Positions 35,804-44,894 of a DNA stretch of 64,000 nucleotides are shown here, piece by piece. Position numbers and translations under genes: made by a program. Source of the DNA: SCUB01 sp041918675 (GTDB taxonomy: Bacteria; Pseudomonadota; Alphaproteobacteria; Rhizobiales; Xanthobacteraceae); NCBI GenBank assembly GCA_041918675.1, contig JAYRVF010000014.1:496001-560000 (forward strand). The letters run 5' to 3'. The notes beneath the pieces are model-generated. The model worked only from the letters and a program-made list of their open reading frames with translations. It had not been told where the DNA came from and searched no databases. Position 1 is the stretch's first letter, and every line of letters begins with the position of its first letter.

Positions 35804-37939
35804 ATGGCCGGGCGTGGCGTGAGGGCCGCCGTCGAGATCGACGCCGGCGGGACGAGTTCGGGGGGCGAGCGGAACGGTGCGGTCCGGCCCGGCGCCGAAC
35901 ACACGGGTCATCCCGCCCCGGGCGGCACGGCCCCCTCACCGCGCGGCCCGAACCGCGTCAACGCGGCAGGACTTTCGCCCAAGGCCGCCCTCGCTTCCGG
36001 CAACGACAATTTCGATCCTCGAACCGCTTTCCGATCCGCCGCCGAACTCGACTGCCTGCGTCACGCGTTGAGCCCCGGCTTGCTCGCCGCGGCCGAACGG
36101 CGCGCGGCCGTCACCGGCGTCGGCGCGGACCGCGTTCTGATCGAAGCCGGCGTGATCGGCGACGACGCCTATCTGCGATATCTCTCGCGCCACACCGGCA
36201 TCGCCGTCGTCGACGCGGACGCGGCCGGACTTTCCGATTGGGGATTGCGGCCGGACCAATATGTCAGCGCCGCGCGCTCGGGCATTCTGCCGATCGGACT
36301 GGAGGGAGGCCTCGTCTGGCTCATCGCGCCGCGCGGTCACGCGGCGCGCCGGATCACCGGGCTTACCGCCAACTCGCCCGACGCCACGCGGCCGCTGCGG
36401 CTCGCGACGGAGGCGGCGTTTCACGCCATCATCCTAAGGCTCGCCGGCGACGTATTCGCCCACGAGGCTTGCCGTGGCCTCGGCGACCGCGCCGCCGACC
36501 TGACGGCGGCGCCGCGAAAGCGACGCGCGGTCCCCGCGCGCCTGCTGATCCTTTCGCTGGCCGCCGCGCCGCTCATCGCGCTCTTTCCCGGCGTCCTCTA
36601 TGAGGCCGTCGCCGCCGCGTTCGCGATCTGGTTTCTTGCCTTCGTCGCCTTGCGCCTGGTCGCGAGCCTTGCGTCGCGGCGCGCGCCGCCGCCGCTGGCG
36701 CGCCTTTCCGACGACCGCCTACCCGTCTACACCGTCATCGCCGCGCTCTACCGCGAGGCCGGCTCGGTCGCCGATCTCGTCCGCGCGATCCGCGACCTCG
36801 ATTATCCCCGCGAAAAACTCGACCTCATGTTCGTCGTCGAGCCCGATGATCTGGAAACCCGCGCCGCGATCGCCCGACTCGACGACGCCTCGGCCTTGCG
36901 GGTCGTCGTCGCGGCCAATGACGGTCCGCGCACCAAGCCAAAGGCGCTCAACTGCGCCCTGCCGTTCGCGCGCGGAAGCTTCATCGCGGTCTACGACGCC
37001 GAGGATCGCCCGGAGCCGGGCCAGTTGCGCGCCGCGCTCGACGCCTTCCGCGGCAACGGCGAGGATGTCGCCTGCGCGCAAGCGAGCCTGTGCATCGACA
37101 ATCCGTCCGATAGCTGGCTGTCGCGCATGTTCGCGGCCGAATACGCGGCGCAGTTCGACGTCTTCCTTCCCGGTTTCGCGAAATTCCGCCTGCCGCTGCC
37201 GCTCGGCGGCTCGTCCAACCATTTCCGCGCCTCCGCCCTTCGCCATGTCGCGGGCTGGGACGCGTTCAACGTCACCGAGGACGCCGATCTCGGCGTGCGC
37301 CTGGCTCGGTTCGGCTATCGCTCCGTGGTGTTCGCCTCGACCACCTATGAGGAAGCGCCGGCGCGCTTCGGCGCGTGGCTGCGCCAGCGCACGCGCTGGA
37401 TGAAAGGCTGGATGCAGACCTGGGCCGTTCACATGCGCTCGCCGCGCCGACTCTGGCGCGAGCTGGGTCCGCGCGGATTTCTGGCGACGAACGTCGCCAT
37501 CGGCGGCGCCGTCCTGACCGCGCTCACCCATCTCTTCTTCGTCGGCGAAATCGCGATCGCCGCCGCCGCGCCGCTGTTGAACGAGGCGCCCACGATCATC
37601 GCGAGCCCATTCGCCCCGCTGCACCAAGCCACGATCGTCGCGGGCTATCTCGCCGCGATCTTCATCGGCGCCATCGGACTTTGCCGGCGCCGCCTGTTCG
37701 GCAGCCTCTGGGTGCTGACGCTGGTTCCGCTCTACTGGCTCTGTCTTTCGCTCGCGGCCTGGCGCGCGCTGTTCGAACTCGCGCGCGATCCCTATCACTG
37801 GGAGAAGACGGAGCACGGGCTCGCGCGCAGCTCGCGGTTCGTCGCCGCCGGCCGGCGCGGCCGCGATCACGCCGAAGACGACGCCGCGATCAGAAATAGC
37901 GGCGCAGTTCCTCCGCCGCGTCCGCGGGCGGCCGCTTGA
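35804..37939 (+). CDS. Membrane glycosyltransferase family 2 with N-terminal MshEN-like domain
   Basis: A 711-residue processive-type GT2. After about 80 disordered residues comes a small domain (about 85-190: LLAAAERRAAVTGVGADRVL, AYLRYLSRHTGIAVVD) like the MshEN/GspE N-terminal fold. A membrane pair (about 250-290) and the catalytic domain follow. The GT2 motifs are the YDAEDRPEPG acidic pair, TEDADLGVRLARFGY and QRTRWMKGWMQ (QxxRW). Three or more C-terminal helices complete it. It likely exports a polysaccharide; the sugar is unknown. ATG 35804 follows GGGGTAGG; GTG 35783 is an alternative. Its 3' end overlaps the convergent SCO1 gene by 50 bp. Confidence 0.9.
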   Translation: MAGRGVRAAVEIDAGGTSSGGERNGAVRPGAEHTGHPAPGGTAPSPRGPNRVNAAGLSPKAALASGNDNFDPRTAFRSAAELDCLRHALSPGLLAAAERRAAVTGVGADRVLIEAGVIGDDAYLRYLSRHTGIAVVDADAAGLSDWGLRPDQYVSAARSGILPIGLEGGLVWLIAPRGHAARRITGLTANSPDATRPLRLATEAAFHAIILRLAGDVFAHEACRGLGDRAADLTAAPRKRRAVPARLLILSLAAAPLIALFPGVLYEAVAAAFAIWFLAFVALRLVASLASRRAPPPLARLSDDRLPVYTVIAALYREAGSVADLVRAIRDLDYPREKLDLMFVVEPDDLETRAAIARLDDASALRVVVAANDGPRTKPKALNCALPFARGSFIAVYDAEDRPEPGQLRAALDAFRGNGEDVACAQASLCIDNPSDSWLSRMFAAEYAAQFDVFLPGFAKFRLPLPLGGSSNHFRASALRHVAGWDAFNVTEDADLGVRLARFGYRSVVFASTTYEEAPARFGAWLRQRTRWMKGWMQTWAVHMRSPRRLWRELGPRGFLATNVAIGGAVLTALTHLFFVGEIAIAAAAPLLNEAPTIIASPFAPLHQATIVAGYLAAIFIGAIGLCRRRLFGSLWVLTLVPLYWLCLSLAAWRALFELARDPYHWEKTEHGLARSSRFVAAGRRGRDHAEDDAAIRNSGAVPPPRPRAAA

Positions 37940-38489
37940 CGTTGAACGGGGCCACGAACTTTCCCTCGCGATCCATCAGATAGACGAGCGCGGTGTGATC
38001 CATCGTGTAGTCGCCGCCATCGAGCGGGACTTTCTTGGCGTAGACCCGGTAGGCGGTCATGATCTTGGCGGTCGCCTCCGCGCCGCCGCTCAGCGCCTTG
38101 AGATGCGGATCGAAGCTGCCGAGATAGTTTTTCATTTTGCCCGGCGTGTCGCGTTCCGGATCGACCGAGACGAAATAGGCGCCGACCTTGTCGGCATCCT
38201 TGCCGAGCGCGCGCAGCACTTCGGAAACCTCGAACAGGGTCGTCGGACACACATCGGGACAGTGGGTGAAGCCGAAGAAGAGCAGTGTCGGCCGCCCGCG
38301 CAAAACCTTTTCGGTGACGGTGTTGTTGTCCTGGTCGACGAGCTCGAACGGTCCGCCGATCATCGCGCGCGCGACGCCGCCGCCCTGGCGATCGCCCGAC
38401 ATCAGCCAGACGGTCAACGCCAACGCCGCGATCAAGCTGCCGGCGAACGCGATGATGATTTCGATCGACCGTTTCTTGCTCACCGCCAT
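37890..38489 (-). CDS. SCO1/SenC/PrrC copper chaperone
   Basis: Membrane-anchored thioredoxin-fold protein that delivers copper to the CuA site of cytochrome c oxidase. The 199-residue protein has an N-terminal anchor (IEIIIAFAGSLIAALALTVW), the copper-binding FTHCPDVCPTTL and the third ligand His in YTMDHTALVYLMDREG. VSVDPERDTP is typical of the family. ATG 38489 is preceded by GGGAG at good spacing; ATG 38507 is possible. No oxidase genes are in the window. Confidence 0.95.
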   Translation of the reverse strand: MAVSKKRSIEIIIAFAGSLIAALALTVWLMSGDRQGGGVARAMIGGPFELVDQDNNTVTEKVLRGRPTLLFFGFTHCPDVCPTTLFEVSEVLRALGKDADKVGAYFVSVDPERDTPGKMKNYLGSFDPHLKALSGGAEATAKIMTAYRVYAKKVPLDGGDYTMDHTALVYLMDREGKFVAPFNVKRPPADAAEELRRYF

Positions 38490-38584
38490 GATGGGGCTCC
38501 CATGCATCCGTGCGCATGGCCGGGCGCGGCGTCGTCATCGCCCCACGACCATGAACCAATTCACACTCCGCCTGGAGTATTTCC

Positions 38585-38683
38585 CGGCGAGACGGACGGG
38601 TCTCGCCGAAATGAATGCTCCAGATTCAAGGCCTTGAGCAAATACAGGCGCGAAAGCGGCTTCCACTTTCGCGGGTTTTGCTC
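38585..38683. repeat. Cluster of three palindromes (REP-like intergenic element)
   Basis: Three stems in about 100 bp: cggcgagac/gtctcgccg (38585-38593/38600-38608), gagcaaa/tttgctc (38636-38642/38677-38683) and, nested inside it, cgcgaaag/ctttcgcg (38649-38656/38666-38673). No gene overlaps. The nested stem with GAAAGCGGCTTCC-type core resembles dispersed palindromic intergenic repeats of Hyphomicrobiales, which is an impression from memory. It may terminate or stabilise transcripts. Confidence 0.5.
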
Positions 38684-38717
38684 TGGCGCGAACGCGGCCC
38701 CATCTCGCGATCGCGTT

Positions 38718-38906
38718 CTAGAAGCAGGCCGCTAGACCAGCCGCGATCATCTCAAAAAAGACGGCCGTGCCGAGTCGCGCCCAGAGCACGACGCCGACAG
38801 CCGCCGCGATCACGAGCACCGCGCCGACGACAAACGCCGGCAGGCGTTTGCCCGCGCCGGTCGCGCCTTCCCGCGCTTGGATGGTGTCGGCGTTGAGATT
38901 GCTCAT
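38718..38906 (-). CDS. Small single-span membrane protein
   Basis: A 62-residue open frame with a polar N terminus (MSNLNADTIQAREGATG) and hydrophobic C-terminal part (FVVGAVLVIAAAVGVVLWAR, then FFEMIAAGLAAC). It looks like a real small membrane protein by composition and sits upstream of SCO1 on the same strand, but has no strong ribosome-binding site. No family recognised; it could be spurious. Confidence 0.45.
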   Translation of the reverse strand: MSNLNADTIQAREGATGAGKRLPAFVVGAVLVIAAAVGVVLWARLGTAVFFEMIAAGLAACF

Positions 38907-38996
38907 GATCAGATCAAGCCCGGCAAATGCGCGCCCGCGATGCCGGCGCGGACGCCGCCTTCACATAAGCCCAACACGGGCCGATCACAAGCTTGG

Positions 38997-39461
38997 TTAT
39001 TGCCGCGCCGAACCCGCGCTGGCGTTGACGACGCACGACTTGTAGAGCCCGGCGAGCTCCCGTCCGCGCAGAAAGATCATGCGCTGCGTCAGCCCGCCGC
39101 GCTGCGCGATCCAACTCTTGATGCGGGCGGGATAGAGCGAATAGAGCATGCGCGTCGCGCGCGGGTTGATCACCGGGCGACCGGACGGACCCGGATCCCA
39201 GGCCGCGTGAAAACCGAGACTGGCGCGGGGCGTGACGCAGATGCGCTCGGCGGGAAGCGCGCCGAGGACGATGGTGCAGGCCGACGCGCAGGTGCCGTCG
39301 ATCACGACCGTTTCGCCGGAATCGCGCAGGGACTCGTACTTGTCGAGATAGGTTCCAATTCGCCCGCCGCGATCATCGGCGATGCGCACGGCGGCCGACG
39401 CCGAATTGACGCATGCCGTCAACACGACGATCGCCGCGATCCCAGCCGCCCAACTCCGCAT
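38997..39461 (-). CDS. Periplasmic ClpP-fold protein (COG3904-like)
   Basis: A 154-residue exported protein with a signal peptide (AAGIAAIVVLTACVNSASA). The segment ETVVIDGTCASACTIVLGAL matches the Ser-containing nucleophile region of COG3904-type ClpP-like periplasmic proteins (CASAC motif). GFHAAWDPG is a likely second active-site or oxyanion segment. LYSLYPARIKSWIAQRGGLT then fits the helix that follows in the family. Activity is unproven for the family. There are five Cys in all, and the paired positions suggest disulfides. It stands alone between the small membrane protein and cytochrome genes. Confidence 0.8.
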   Translation of the reverse strand: MRSWAAGIAAIVVLTACVNSASAAVRIADDRGGRIGTYLDKYESLRDSGETVVIDGTCASACTIVLGALPAERICVTPRASLGFHAAWDPGPSGRPVINPRATRMLYSLYPARIKSWIAQRGGLTQRMIFLRGRELAGLYKSCVVNASAGSARQ

Positions 39462-39780
39462 ACGCGCGCCCCGTCAATTTTCTTAGTCGAGGCGATGATC
39501 GTGGCGGGTGCGGTCCTTGTCCAGACGGCACACGCACGCGCCCCGCTGTGCCAAGCGCGGCGCCGCGAGCCTCGCGGACGAAGCTAACACTTTGAATCTC
39601 GGAGCATTATCGACGCGCTGAACGCGCGACGCGCGCGACAGAAAGACGCGGGCGGCGACGTTTTCTTCGCCGGTGTTGCATCCAAGTTGCAGTCATCGGC
39701 GGCGCTGGCGCGCGACCCACGCGGCGGCCTGCTTGGGACGCGCGTCCGCGACGAACCGCGCTCGCTTCGAGCGTCCGCTG
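39462..39780. other. Gene-free intergenic region
   Basis: About 320 bp between the ClpP-fold protein gene start and the cytochrome b561 gene end, both read leftward. I see no gene, RNA or clear terminator. It must contain the promoter of the ClpP-fold gene. Confidence 0.4.
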
Positions 39781-40488
39781 TTATCGCAGCGGGTTGCCGC
39801 CCATCACGACGATGCCTCCGAGCACGATCGCCGCCGCCACGACCAGGCAGACGAGCGCCACGAGCGCCGACCCGGCGACCGCCGCGCGCGCGTCCTCGTA
39901 ATCCCGGGCGGGTTTGCGTCCGGTGATCATCGCCTCGATCAGCGGATCCTTCTTGAACACGCGATAGAACACAACGGCGGCCACATGCACGACCCCGAGC
40001 ACGACGATGAGGTCGAAGATCATGCCGTGCCAGCGCGAGGCCCGCGTCACCATGGCGTCGGAGACGAGTTTGGCCAGCGGGCCTTCGATGATGATGCGAT
40101 CGTCGTCGGCGGAAAACAGACCGAGCATGCCCTGCGCGGCGAGCGCGGCGAGCATCGCCAGAATCATCAAGGCGCCCATCGGATTGTGGCCGAGGAAATG
40201 CCGGACGCGGCCGCCGACGAGATCGCGCGCGTAGCCGAGCACCACGGCCGGCGCGCGAACGAACGTGGCGAAGCGGGCCGTCGTTCCGCCCGCGAAGCCC
40301 CAGAGCACGCGAAAGACGACGAGCGTCAGGATCGCGTAGCCGTTCCACTTGTGCCAGAGCGGCGTGCCGCCGCCGAAATGATTGCTGATCCAGGCCATCG
40401 CGACCAGGACCACCAGCGTCCATTTGAACAGACGCGTGGGAAGGTCCCAGACCAGGACCTTCCCCCCGTCATGTGATTGTCGCGACAA
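39781..40488 (-). CDS. Cytochrome b561 domain protein
   Basis: Inner-membrane di-haem b-type cytochrome. The 235-residue protein has at least five hydrophobic helices. Likely haem-ligand His residues lie in LWHKWNGYAILTLVVFRVLWG, RHFLGHNPMGALMIL and SRWHGMIFDLIVVLGVVH (each quoted in part). A start at the TTG 40488, two bases after the cytochrome c' stop, gives the typical N terminus KVLVWDLPTRLFKW. The pair with cytochrome c' is common and suggests electron transfer from quinol to the periplasmic protein. Confidence 0.9.
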   Translation of the reverse strand: MSRQSHDGGKVLVWDLPTRLFKWTLVVLVAMAWISNHFGGGTPLWHKWNGYAILTLVVFRVLWGFAGGTTARFATFVRAPAVVLGYARDLVGGRVRHFLGHNPMGALMILAMLAALAAQGMLGLFSADDDRIIIEGPLAKLVSDAMVTRASRWHGMIFDLIVVLGVVHVAAVVFYRVFKKDPLIEAMITGRKPARDYEDARAAVAGSALVALVCLVVAAAIVLGGIVVMGGNPLR

Positions 40489-40490
40489 GA

Positions 40491-40943
40491 TCAGCTCTTC
40501 TTCTGACGGAAATCGTCGTGGCAGGCTTTGCAGTTGCCGAGCACCTTGGGATATTCGGCCTTGAACGTCGCCTCGTCCTTGATCGCGGCGGCTGCGGCTG
40601 CCGCATCCTTGCCGAGCTTGGCGTAGATATCGAGGAACTTCTGCTTGTTCTGCCAGATCGCCGGCAGCGCTTCGGTGTCGCCTCCGGTCTTGGAGTTCTC
40701 GGGGAAGAGATCGGGCAGCTTCTTCGCCCCATCCGCATAGGCCTTCAGCGCGGCCTGCGCGGCGGCGAGGTTGAACGGCACTTCACCCTTGAGCGCGCCG
40801 GCATTCGGCTTCGTCGCGTCGCCGAATCCCTTGAGGATTTCCTTGCGCGTCTTGATCGGATCATCGGCGGCGGTGACCGCGGTCGCGGCCAGAGCGGTGG
40901 CGGTCAGGGCGACGGCGGCGAACGAAAGCATCCATTTCTGCAT
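40491..40943 (-). CDS. Cytochrome c'
   Basis: Periplasmic four-helix cytochrome with one c-type haem near the C terminus. The 150-residue protein has a signal peptide (AAVALTATALAATAVTA) and the haem site CKACHDDFRQKK near residue 138, the standard position for class II cytochromes. KTRKEILKGFGDATK fits helix 1, which usually carries a conserved Arg. The family binds NO and is linked to nitrosative stress. It is translated just before cytochrome b561. Confidence 0.94.
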   Translation of the reverse strand: MQKWMLSFAAVALTATALAATAVTAADDPIKTRKEILKGFGDATKPNAGALKGEVPFNLAAAQAALKAYADGAKKLPDLFPENSKTGGDTEALPAIWQNKQKFLDIYAKLGKDAAAAAAAIKDEATFKAEYPKVLGNCKACHDDFRQKKS

Positions 40944-41164
40944 GGGATATCCTCTCCGGGGGGGCTAGACGATCGACCCAATTATCGCGGGCCGGCGAAT
41001 GTCGTCGCAATGCGACATTTCGTCAAACAGCACAACAACCACACCGGCCTTCTATTCCCGAGTCACAATAAATTCATCCGACAAATTCATACGATGCCGC
41101 CGCGCGCGCCCTGGTCCGCGTTGGCCGGCGGACGCGGCGACGCGCCAAGGGGCGCCGGGCGCGC

Positions 41165-42742
41165 TCACCAGGGGACGTGCAAGATCTCGACTTTCGGCAG
41201 ACCTATGGGGGTGACGCCAAGATCGCGCGCGAGCACGCCGAAACCCTCGGTCTCGACGAGATCGCGGTAGGGCCATTCGGGAAACCGAAGACCGCCGCGA
41301 TGAAGGCTCGCGTCGACGAGCAGCATGGCGCCGCCGACCGCGTCCAGAGGCACGCGATCGAGATAGCGCAGGTCGCTGAGATGCAGGCGCCGGTTGAGAC
41401 CAGGCTGGGGTTGATAGAGCCCATCCTTCAAGTCGCGATAATAGATCCAGTCCCTCTCGCCCGTGGTGACGGAGAAGGTATTGAGGTCGAAGCTTGGTCC
41501 GCCCGGCTCCCTGACGCAATTCGGCGTCACGATCCGCGCCTCGGCCGCGCGCAATTGGCGCAGGATATCGCGGGGAAACCGCCAGACATCGACGTCGATC
41601 CAAAGCGCCCAGTCGTCCCCTGAGTCCAGTCCGTGATCGATCAGATGGTTGCGAACCATCGAAAGGCCCGACCGGCGCGCGCGCTGATATTTTCTCAACC
41701 ACCGCCGCTCTCGCGGGACGACGGTGCCGACATCGTGGCGCAACAGCACGATGTCGCGATAGCGATCGCGCATCGGCGCGGTCAGCTCCACCAGCCGCTG
41801 ATAGGTTCCGTCCCGGCTATCGCCCTCGCAGAAGACGAGCTTGATGCGGTCCGAGGGATGGTCGAGCGTGGCGATCGCCTCGAGGAAAGGCGCGATGTGA
41901 TCGGCGGCGTCGCGCACGGGCACCAGAATGGCGACGGCGTCGCCGGCCGGCGGATCCGATCGCAGCACCGCCGGATCGACCGCCGCGCGCGCGGCCGCCT
42001 TGTCGAGACGCTTGCCGCGGGTCAGCCAATTCCGCGCCCGATAATAGGACTTGCGCAATCGATCGCGAACGGGACGTTCGCGTCGCTCGTTCCACCACGA
42101 TCCCATCCAATGGTGCCGCGCCAGGCTGACCGGCTTCGGCCCGGCATAGGCCGGCGCCTCGATACCCTGCTTGTCGAAAGCGTTGAACAGGTGGCAGGAG
42201 TGCACGGCGATCGCCGCCTGATCGGGATAGTTCCCGACGATACCCGTCAGCAGAAGCGGCCCGGTGGCATCGAGCACCTGCGGCGACCGCGCCGTGGCCG
42301 GCAACACGTCGATCAGATGCGGCCAGAACGGATGCCCCGCGGGGCTCGCCATGGTGCCGTTGAACAATACATGCGTCAGCCCGCGGTAGGACGTGTACAG
42401 CCGCCAATGCGACGGCGGCTCGTGGCACAGAACGACGCGGTCCTCGCCGGTCAAGGGCTCGAGCGAGGCGAGGCACTCGGCGTCGAGGTCGGCGTAGATT
42501 CCGCCGAAATGATGCAGCAGCATATAGCGCGCCGCGTCCGCCCGCATGATGCCATGCGGATAGCCGCAATAAAGCGAGAGCATGCGCGGATAATGCCGCG
42601 CGACGAAGTCGAGCAGCATCCGGTCGCTCCACAGGATGTGGCGCCAGCCGGGATTCTTCTCGCTCCACGAGCGCGACCATTCGCGCAATTGCTCGGGAAC
42701 GGTGTCGGTCTTCCAGACTTGATGAATGATGCGCGGGATCAT
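41165..42742 (-). CDS. Two-domain glycosyltransferase (GT32-like plus GT62/Anp1-like)
   Basis: A 525-residue fusion. The N-terminal part (about 1-240) is a GT32/OCH1-type sugar transferase: IPRIIHQVWKTD, RADAARYMLLHHFGGIYADL and the DLD metal motif near residue 85. The C-terminal part (about 270-525) starts AVAILVPVRDAADHIAPFLE, with FCEGDSRDGT and WALWIDVDVWRFP (DVD) and MVRNHLIDHGLDSGDD, like the Anp1/Mnn9 GT62 group. Both domains keep acidic metal motifs, so both may be active, adding consecutive sugars. The start overlaps the upstream gene by four bases. Confidence 0.85.
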   Translation of the reverse strand: MIPRIIHQVWKTDTVPEQLREWSRSWSEKNPGWRHILWSDRMLLDFVARHYPRMLSLYCGYPHGIMRADAARYMLLHHFGGIYADLDAECLASLEPLTGEDRVVLCHEPPSHWRLYTSYRGLTHVLFNGTMASPAGHPFWPHLIDVLPATARSPQVLDATGPLLLTGIVGNYPDQAAIAVHSCHLFNAFDKQGIEAPAYAGPKPVSLARHHWMGSWWNERRERPVRDRLRKSYYRARNWLTRGKRLDKAAARAAVDPAVLRSDPPAGDAVAILVPVRDAADHIAPFLEAIATLDHPSDRIKLVFCEGDSRDGTYQRLVELTAPMRDRYRDIVLLRHDVGTVVPRERRWLRKYQRARRSGLSMVRNHLIDHGLDSGDDWALWIDVDVWRFPRDILRQLRAAEARIVTPNCVREPGGPSFDLNTFSVTTGERDWIYYRDLKDGLYQPQPGLNRRLHLSDLRYLDRVPLDAVGGAMLLVDASLHRGGLRFPEWPYRDLVETEGFGVLARDLGVTPIGLPKVEILHVPW

Positions 42743-43923
42743 GCGGAATGCAATTCGTTCGAGAAGCCAAGGCCGGCGGCGACGGCGCGCGCGATCGCGT
42801 CGGGACCGAAGCGATCGACCGCGAACGCTCGCGCCGCGTCGCGCTGGCGAGCATAGGCGGCCGGGTCGGTCTGAAGCAAATGAATCGCGCGCGCGAATTC
42901 GGCGGCCGATTCGGCGAGCCGCGCCTCCACGCCGTCCGCGACTCCAAGTCCCGCGACGGCAAGACGCGTCGCGACGACCGGCACCCCCCACGCCATGGCT
43001 TCGAGAATCTTGATGCGCGTTCCGCTGCCCATGGTCAGCGGCACCACGGCATAGTCGGACGCCGCGAGCAGCGGCGCGATATCCGCCGGATTGGCGAGGA
43101 CATCGATCCCCTCGCCGGCCAGCGCCATGACCCGCGCGTGCGGATTGCGCCCGGCAAGCGTCAGCCGCGCGCGCGGCATCAGCCGGCGCACCCGGGGAAG
43201 AATTTCGCGGACGAGTCGCTCGGCCGCGATGAAATTCGGTTGGTAGCCGAAATGCCCGACGAAAATAAGCCGCGGCGCGTCGGAAACCTGACGCGGCGGC
43301 TGTTCGCGCGGGAGCGCGTCGGCATTGGGAATTCCGTTCGGCACCACGAAAACCGGCGGCAACGCCCCATGAAGTTCGGCAAGCCTCGCCGCGTCCACCC
43401 CCGAGCAGGTCCAGATCGCGGCCGCGCGGGCGCAAGCCTCGCGCTCGACACGCCGCGCGGCTTTCACCCTGGCGCGGTCCCAGTTGATGAGCCGGCGCAG
43501 GCCGGTCGCGCGCTGGGCGACGAGATCGGATTCGACATTATGCATATCGAGGACGAGCCGAGACGGCTTGGCGAGCAGCATGTCGAAAAGCGGATGCAAC
43601 CCCAGATGCTCGATGATGACGTGGTCCGGGCGCATCGCCGTCCATTCGGCCTCGACCGCGGGGCCAAGCTCGGCCGGGAAGGTCAGATCGAGGGCGCTGC
43701 CGCCCGGCGGCGGCCGGTAGACATCGGCGGATCGCGCGCGCGTCAGCACGCCGGTCGTGACGTTCGCCGCGGGCGCGGGCCGGTTCGACGGTCCGCCCAG
43801 CACCGACACCAGCCGCGCCGCGCCGAAGCGCGCGCACGCGGCAGCGATCCGCCAATTGCGGTGATCGGCGCCGGAGATCGGCGGCCACGCCGGATCGACC
43901 GTGATCACCAGCGTTCCGCTCAT
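42739..43923 (-). CDS. GT4-type glycosyltransferase
   Basis: A 394-residue retaining GT-B glycosyltransferase. The N-terminal domain begins TLVITVDPAWPPISGADHRN with DMHNVESDLVAQRATGLRR. The C-terminal donor domain has FVVPNGIPNADALPRE, LIFVGHFGYQPNFIAAERLV and the donor-binding GSGTRIKILEAMAWGVPVVA (EX7E-like Glu). The linkage and sugar are unknown. Four-base overlaps with both neighbours show it is the middle gene of a three-gene operon for a surface glycan. Confidence 0.92.
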   Translation of the reverse strand: MSGTLVITVDPAWPPISGADHRNWRIAAACARFGAARLVSVLGGPSNRPAPAANVTTGVLTRARSADVYRPPPGGSALDLTFPAELGPAVEAEWTAMRPDHVIIEHLGLHPLFDMLLAKPSRLVLDMHNVESDLVAQRATGLRRLINWDRARVKAARRVEREACARAAAIWTCSGVDAARLAELHGALPPVFVVPNGIPNADALPREQPPRQVSDAPRLIFVGHFGYQPNFIAAERLVREILPRVRRLMPRARLTLAGRNPHARVMALAGEGIDVLANPADIAPLLAASDYAVVPLTMGSGTRIKILEAMAWGVPVVATRLAVAGLGVADGVEARLAESAAEFARAIHLLQTDPAAYARQRDAARAFAVDRFGPDAIARAVAAGLGFSNELHSA

Positions 43924-44894
43924 CGCGCCGCCGATTTCAAGCGGCGCGCCTGGCGCATCGGCATCCGCGCGAGAAGGGAACGCGCGAGGATCTTGACCGC
44001 GTAGCGCGCGCACCGCCACCTCTGGTGAAATTCCAATGGCGCCGCCCAGGCGATGATGAGGAAGCGCCTGGCCGAACCGAATTCGCCCCGCGCACATTTG
44101 GCCCGCGCGATTTTCAGCGCGATCAGGCCCTCGCGCATCGCGATCTCCTTGGTGTCGACGCCCGCGCGGGCCAGATCGCGCATTTGCCTTCGCCAACGCA
44201 GAAAGGAGGAACCCGCCATCGTCGTCAGGCGGTGATCGGCGCGCGACGACGACGCGTTGTAGGTCATGATGACGTCGTCGATCGTTACCGTCGTCCCGCG
44301 CGCGATGATTTCGGTCCAGAACAAGGTATCCTCGTCATAGGCAAGGCCGGACGGGAATCGCGTGTCGGCGATGGCGGCGCGCCGCGCCAGTACGCATCCC
44401 GTGGCGATCGCGCGCACGCGGTCGACGAGATAGTCGGCGGCGTTGCGCGCGCCCGAAGGACCATAGCGGCCGGGGGTCTTGAGGCCTCGGTTGATTCCGT
44501 CGACGTAGCGCACATAGGCGCCGATGACGAGGTCGGGCACGGGCGCGCGCGCGGCTCGATCCATCAGCCGCCGCAACCCGCCGGCGGCATGGTGATCGTC
44601 GGCGTCCATGAAATAGATCCAGGGAGCGCGGGCGTGCGACAGCGCCAGGTTTCGGCTCTTTCCGATATCCCTGTAGGTCGCCGCGACCACCCGCACCGGC
44701 AGGCCGAGACTATCGCCCGATTGCCGCGCGACCGCGCCGGTGCCGTCGGTCGAACCGTCGTCGACGACGATGATTTCCTCGATGACCTCGGCCTCGCCCG
44801 CGAGCGAGGCAAGCGCGTCCGCGATCACATGCGCGGCGTTATGCGCCGGTATGATGACGCTCGCGGTCGTCCTGGCCGGCGGGGGACCGCTCAT
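43920..44894 (-). CDS. GT2 glycosyltransferase
   Basis: A 324-residue inverting GT-A transferase. TASVIIPAHNAAHVIADAL is the nucleotide-binding start, EIIVVDDGSTDGTGAVA carries the first acidic motif, and IYFMDADDHHAAGGLRRL the DxD. The C-terminal part is basic. No membrane segment is evident, so it probably acts on lipid-linked precursors at the inner face. It is the first gene of the glycosyltransferase operon. Immediately upstream are the tandem repeats and tRNA-Gly, so its promoter must lie between 44895 and about 45130 or in the repeats. Confidence 0.93.
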   Translation of the reverse strand: MSGPPPARTTASVIIPAHNAAHVIADALASLAGEAEVIEEIIVVDDGSTDGTGAVARQSGDSLGLPVRVVAATYRDIGKSRNLALSHARAPWIYFMDADDHHAAGGLRRLMDRAARAPVPDLVIGAYVRYVDGINRGLKTPGRYGPSGARNAADYLVDRVRAIATGCVLARRAAIADTRFPSGLAYDEDTLFWTEIIARGTTVTIDDVIMTYNASSSRADHRLTTMAGSSFLRWRRQMRDLARAGVDTKEIAMREGLIALKIARAKCARGEFGSARRFLIIAWAAPLEFHQRWRCARYAVKILARSLLARMPMRQARRLKSAAR

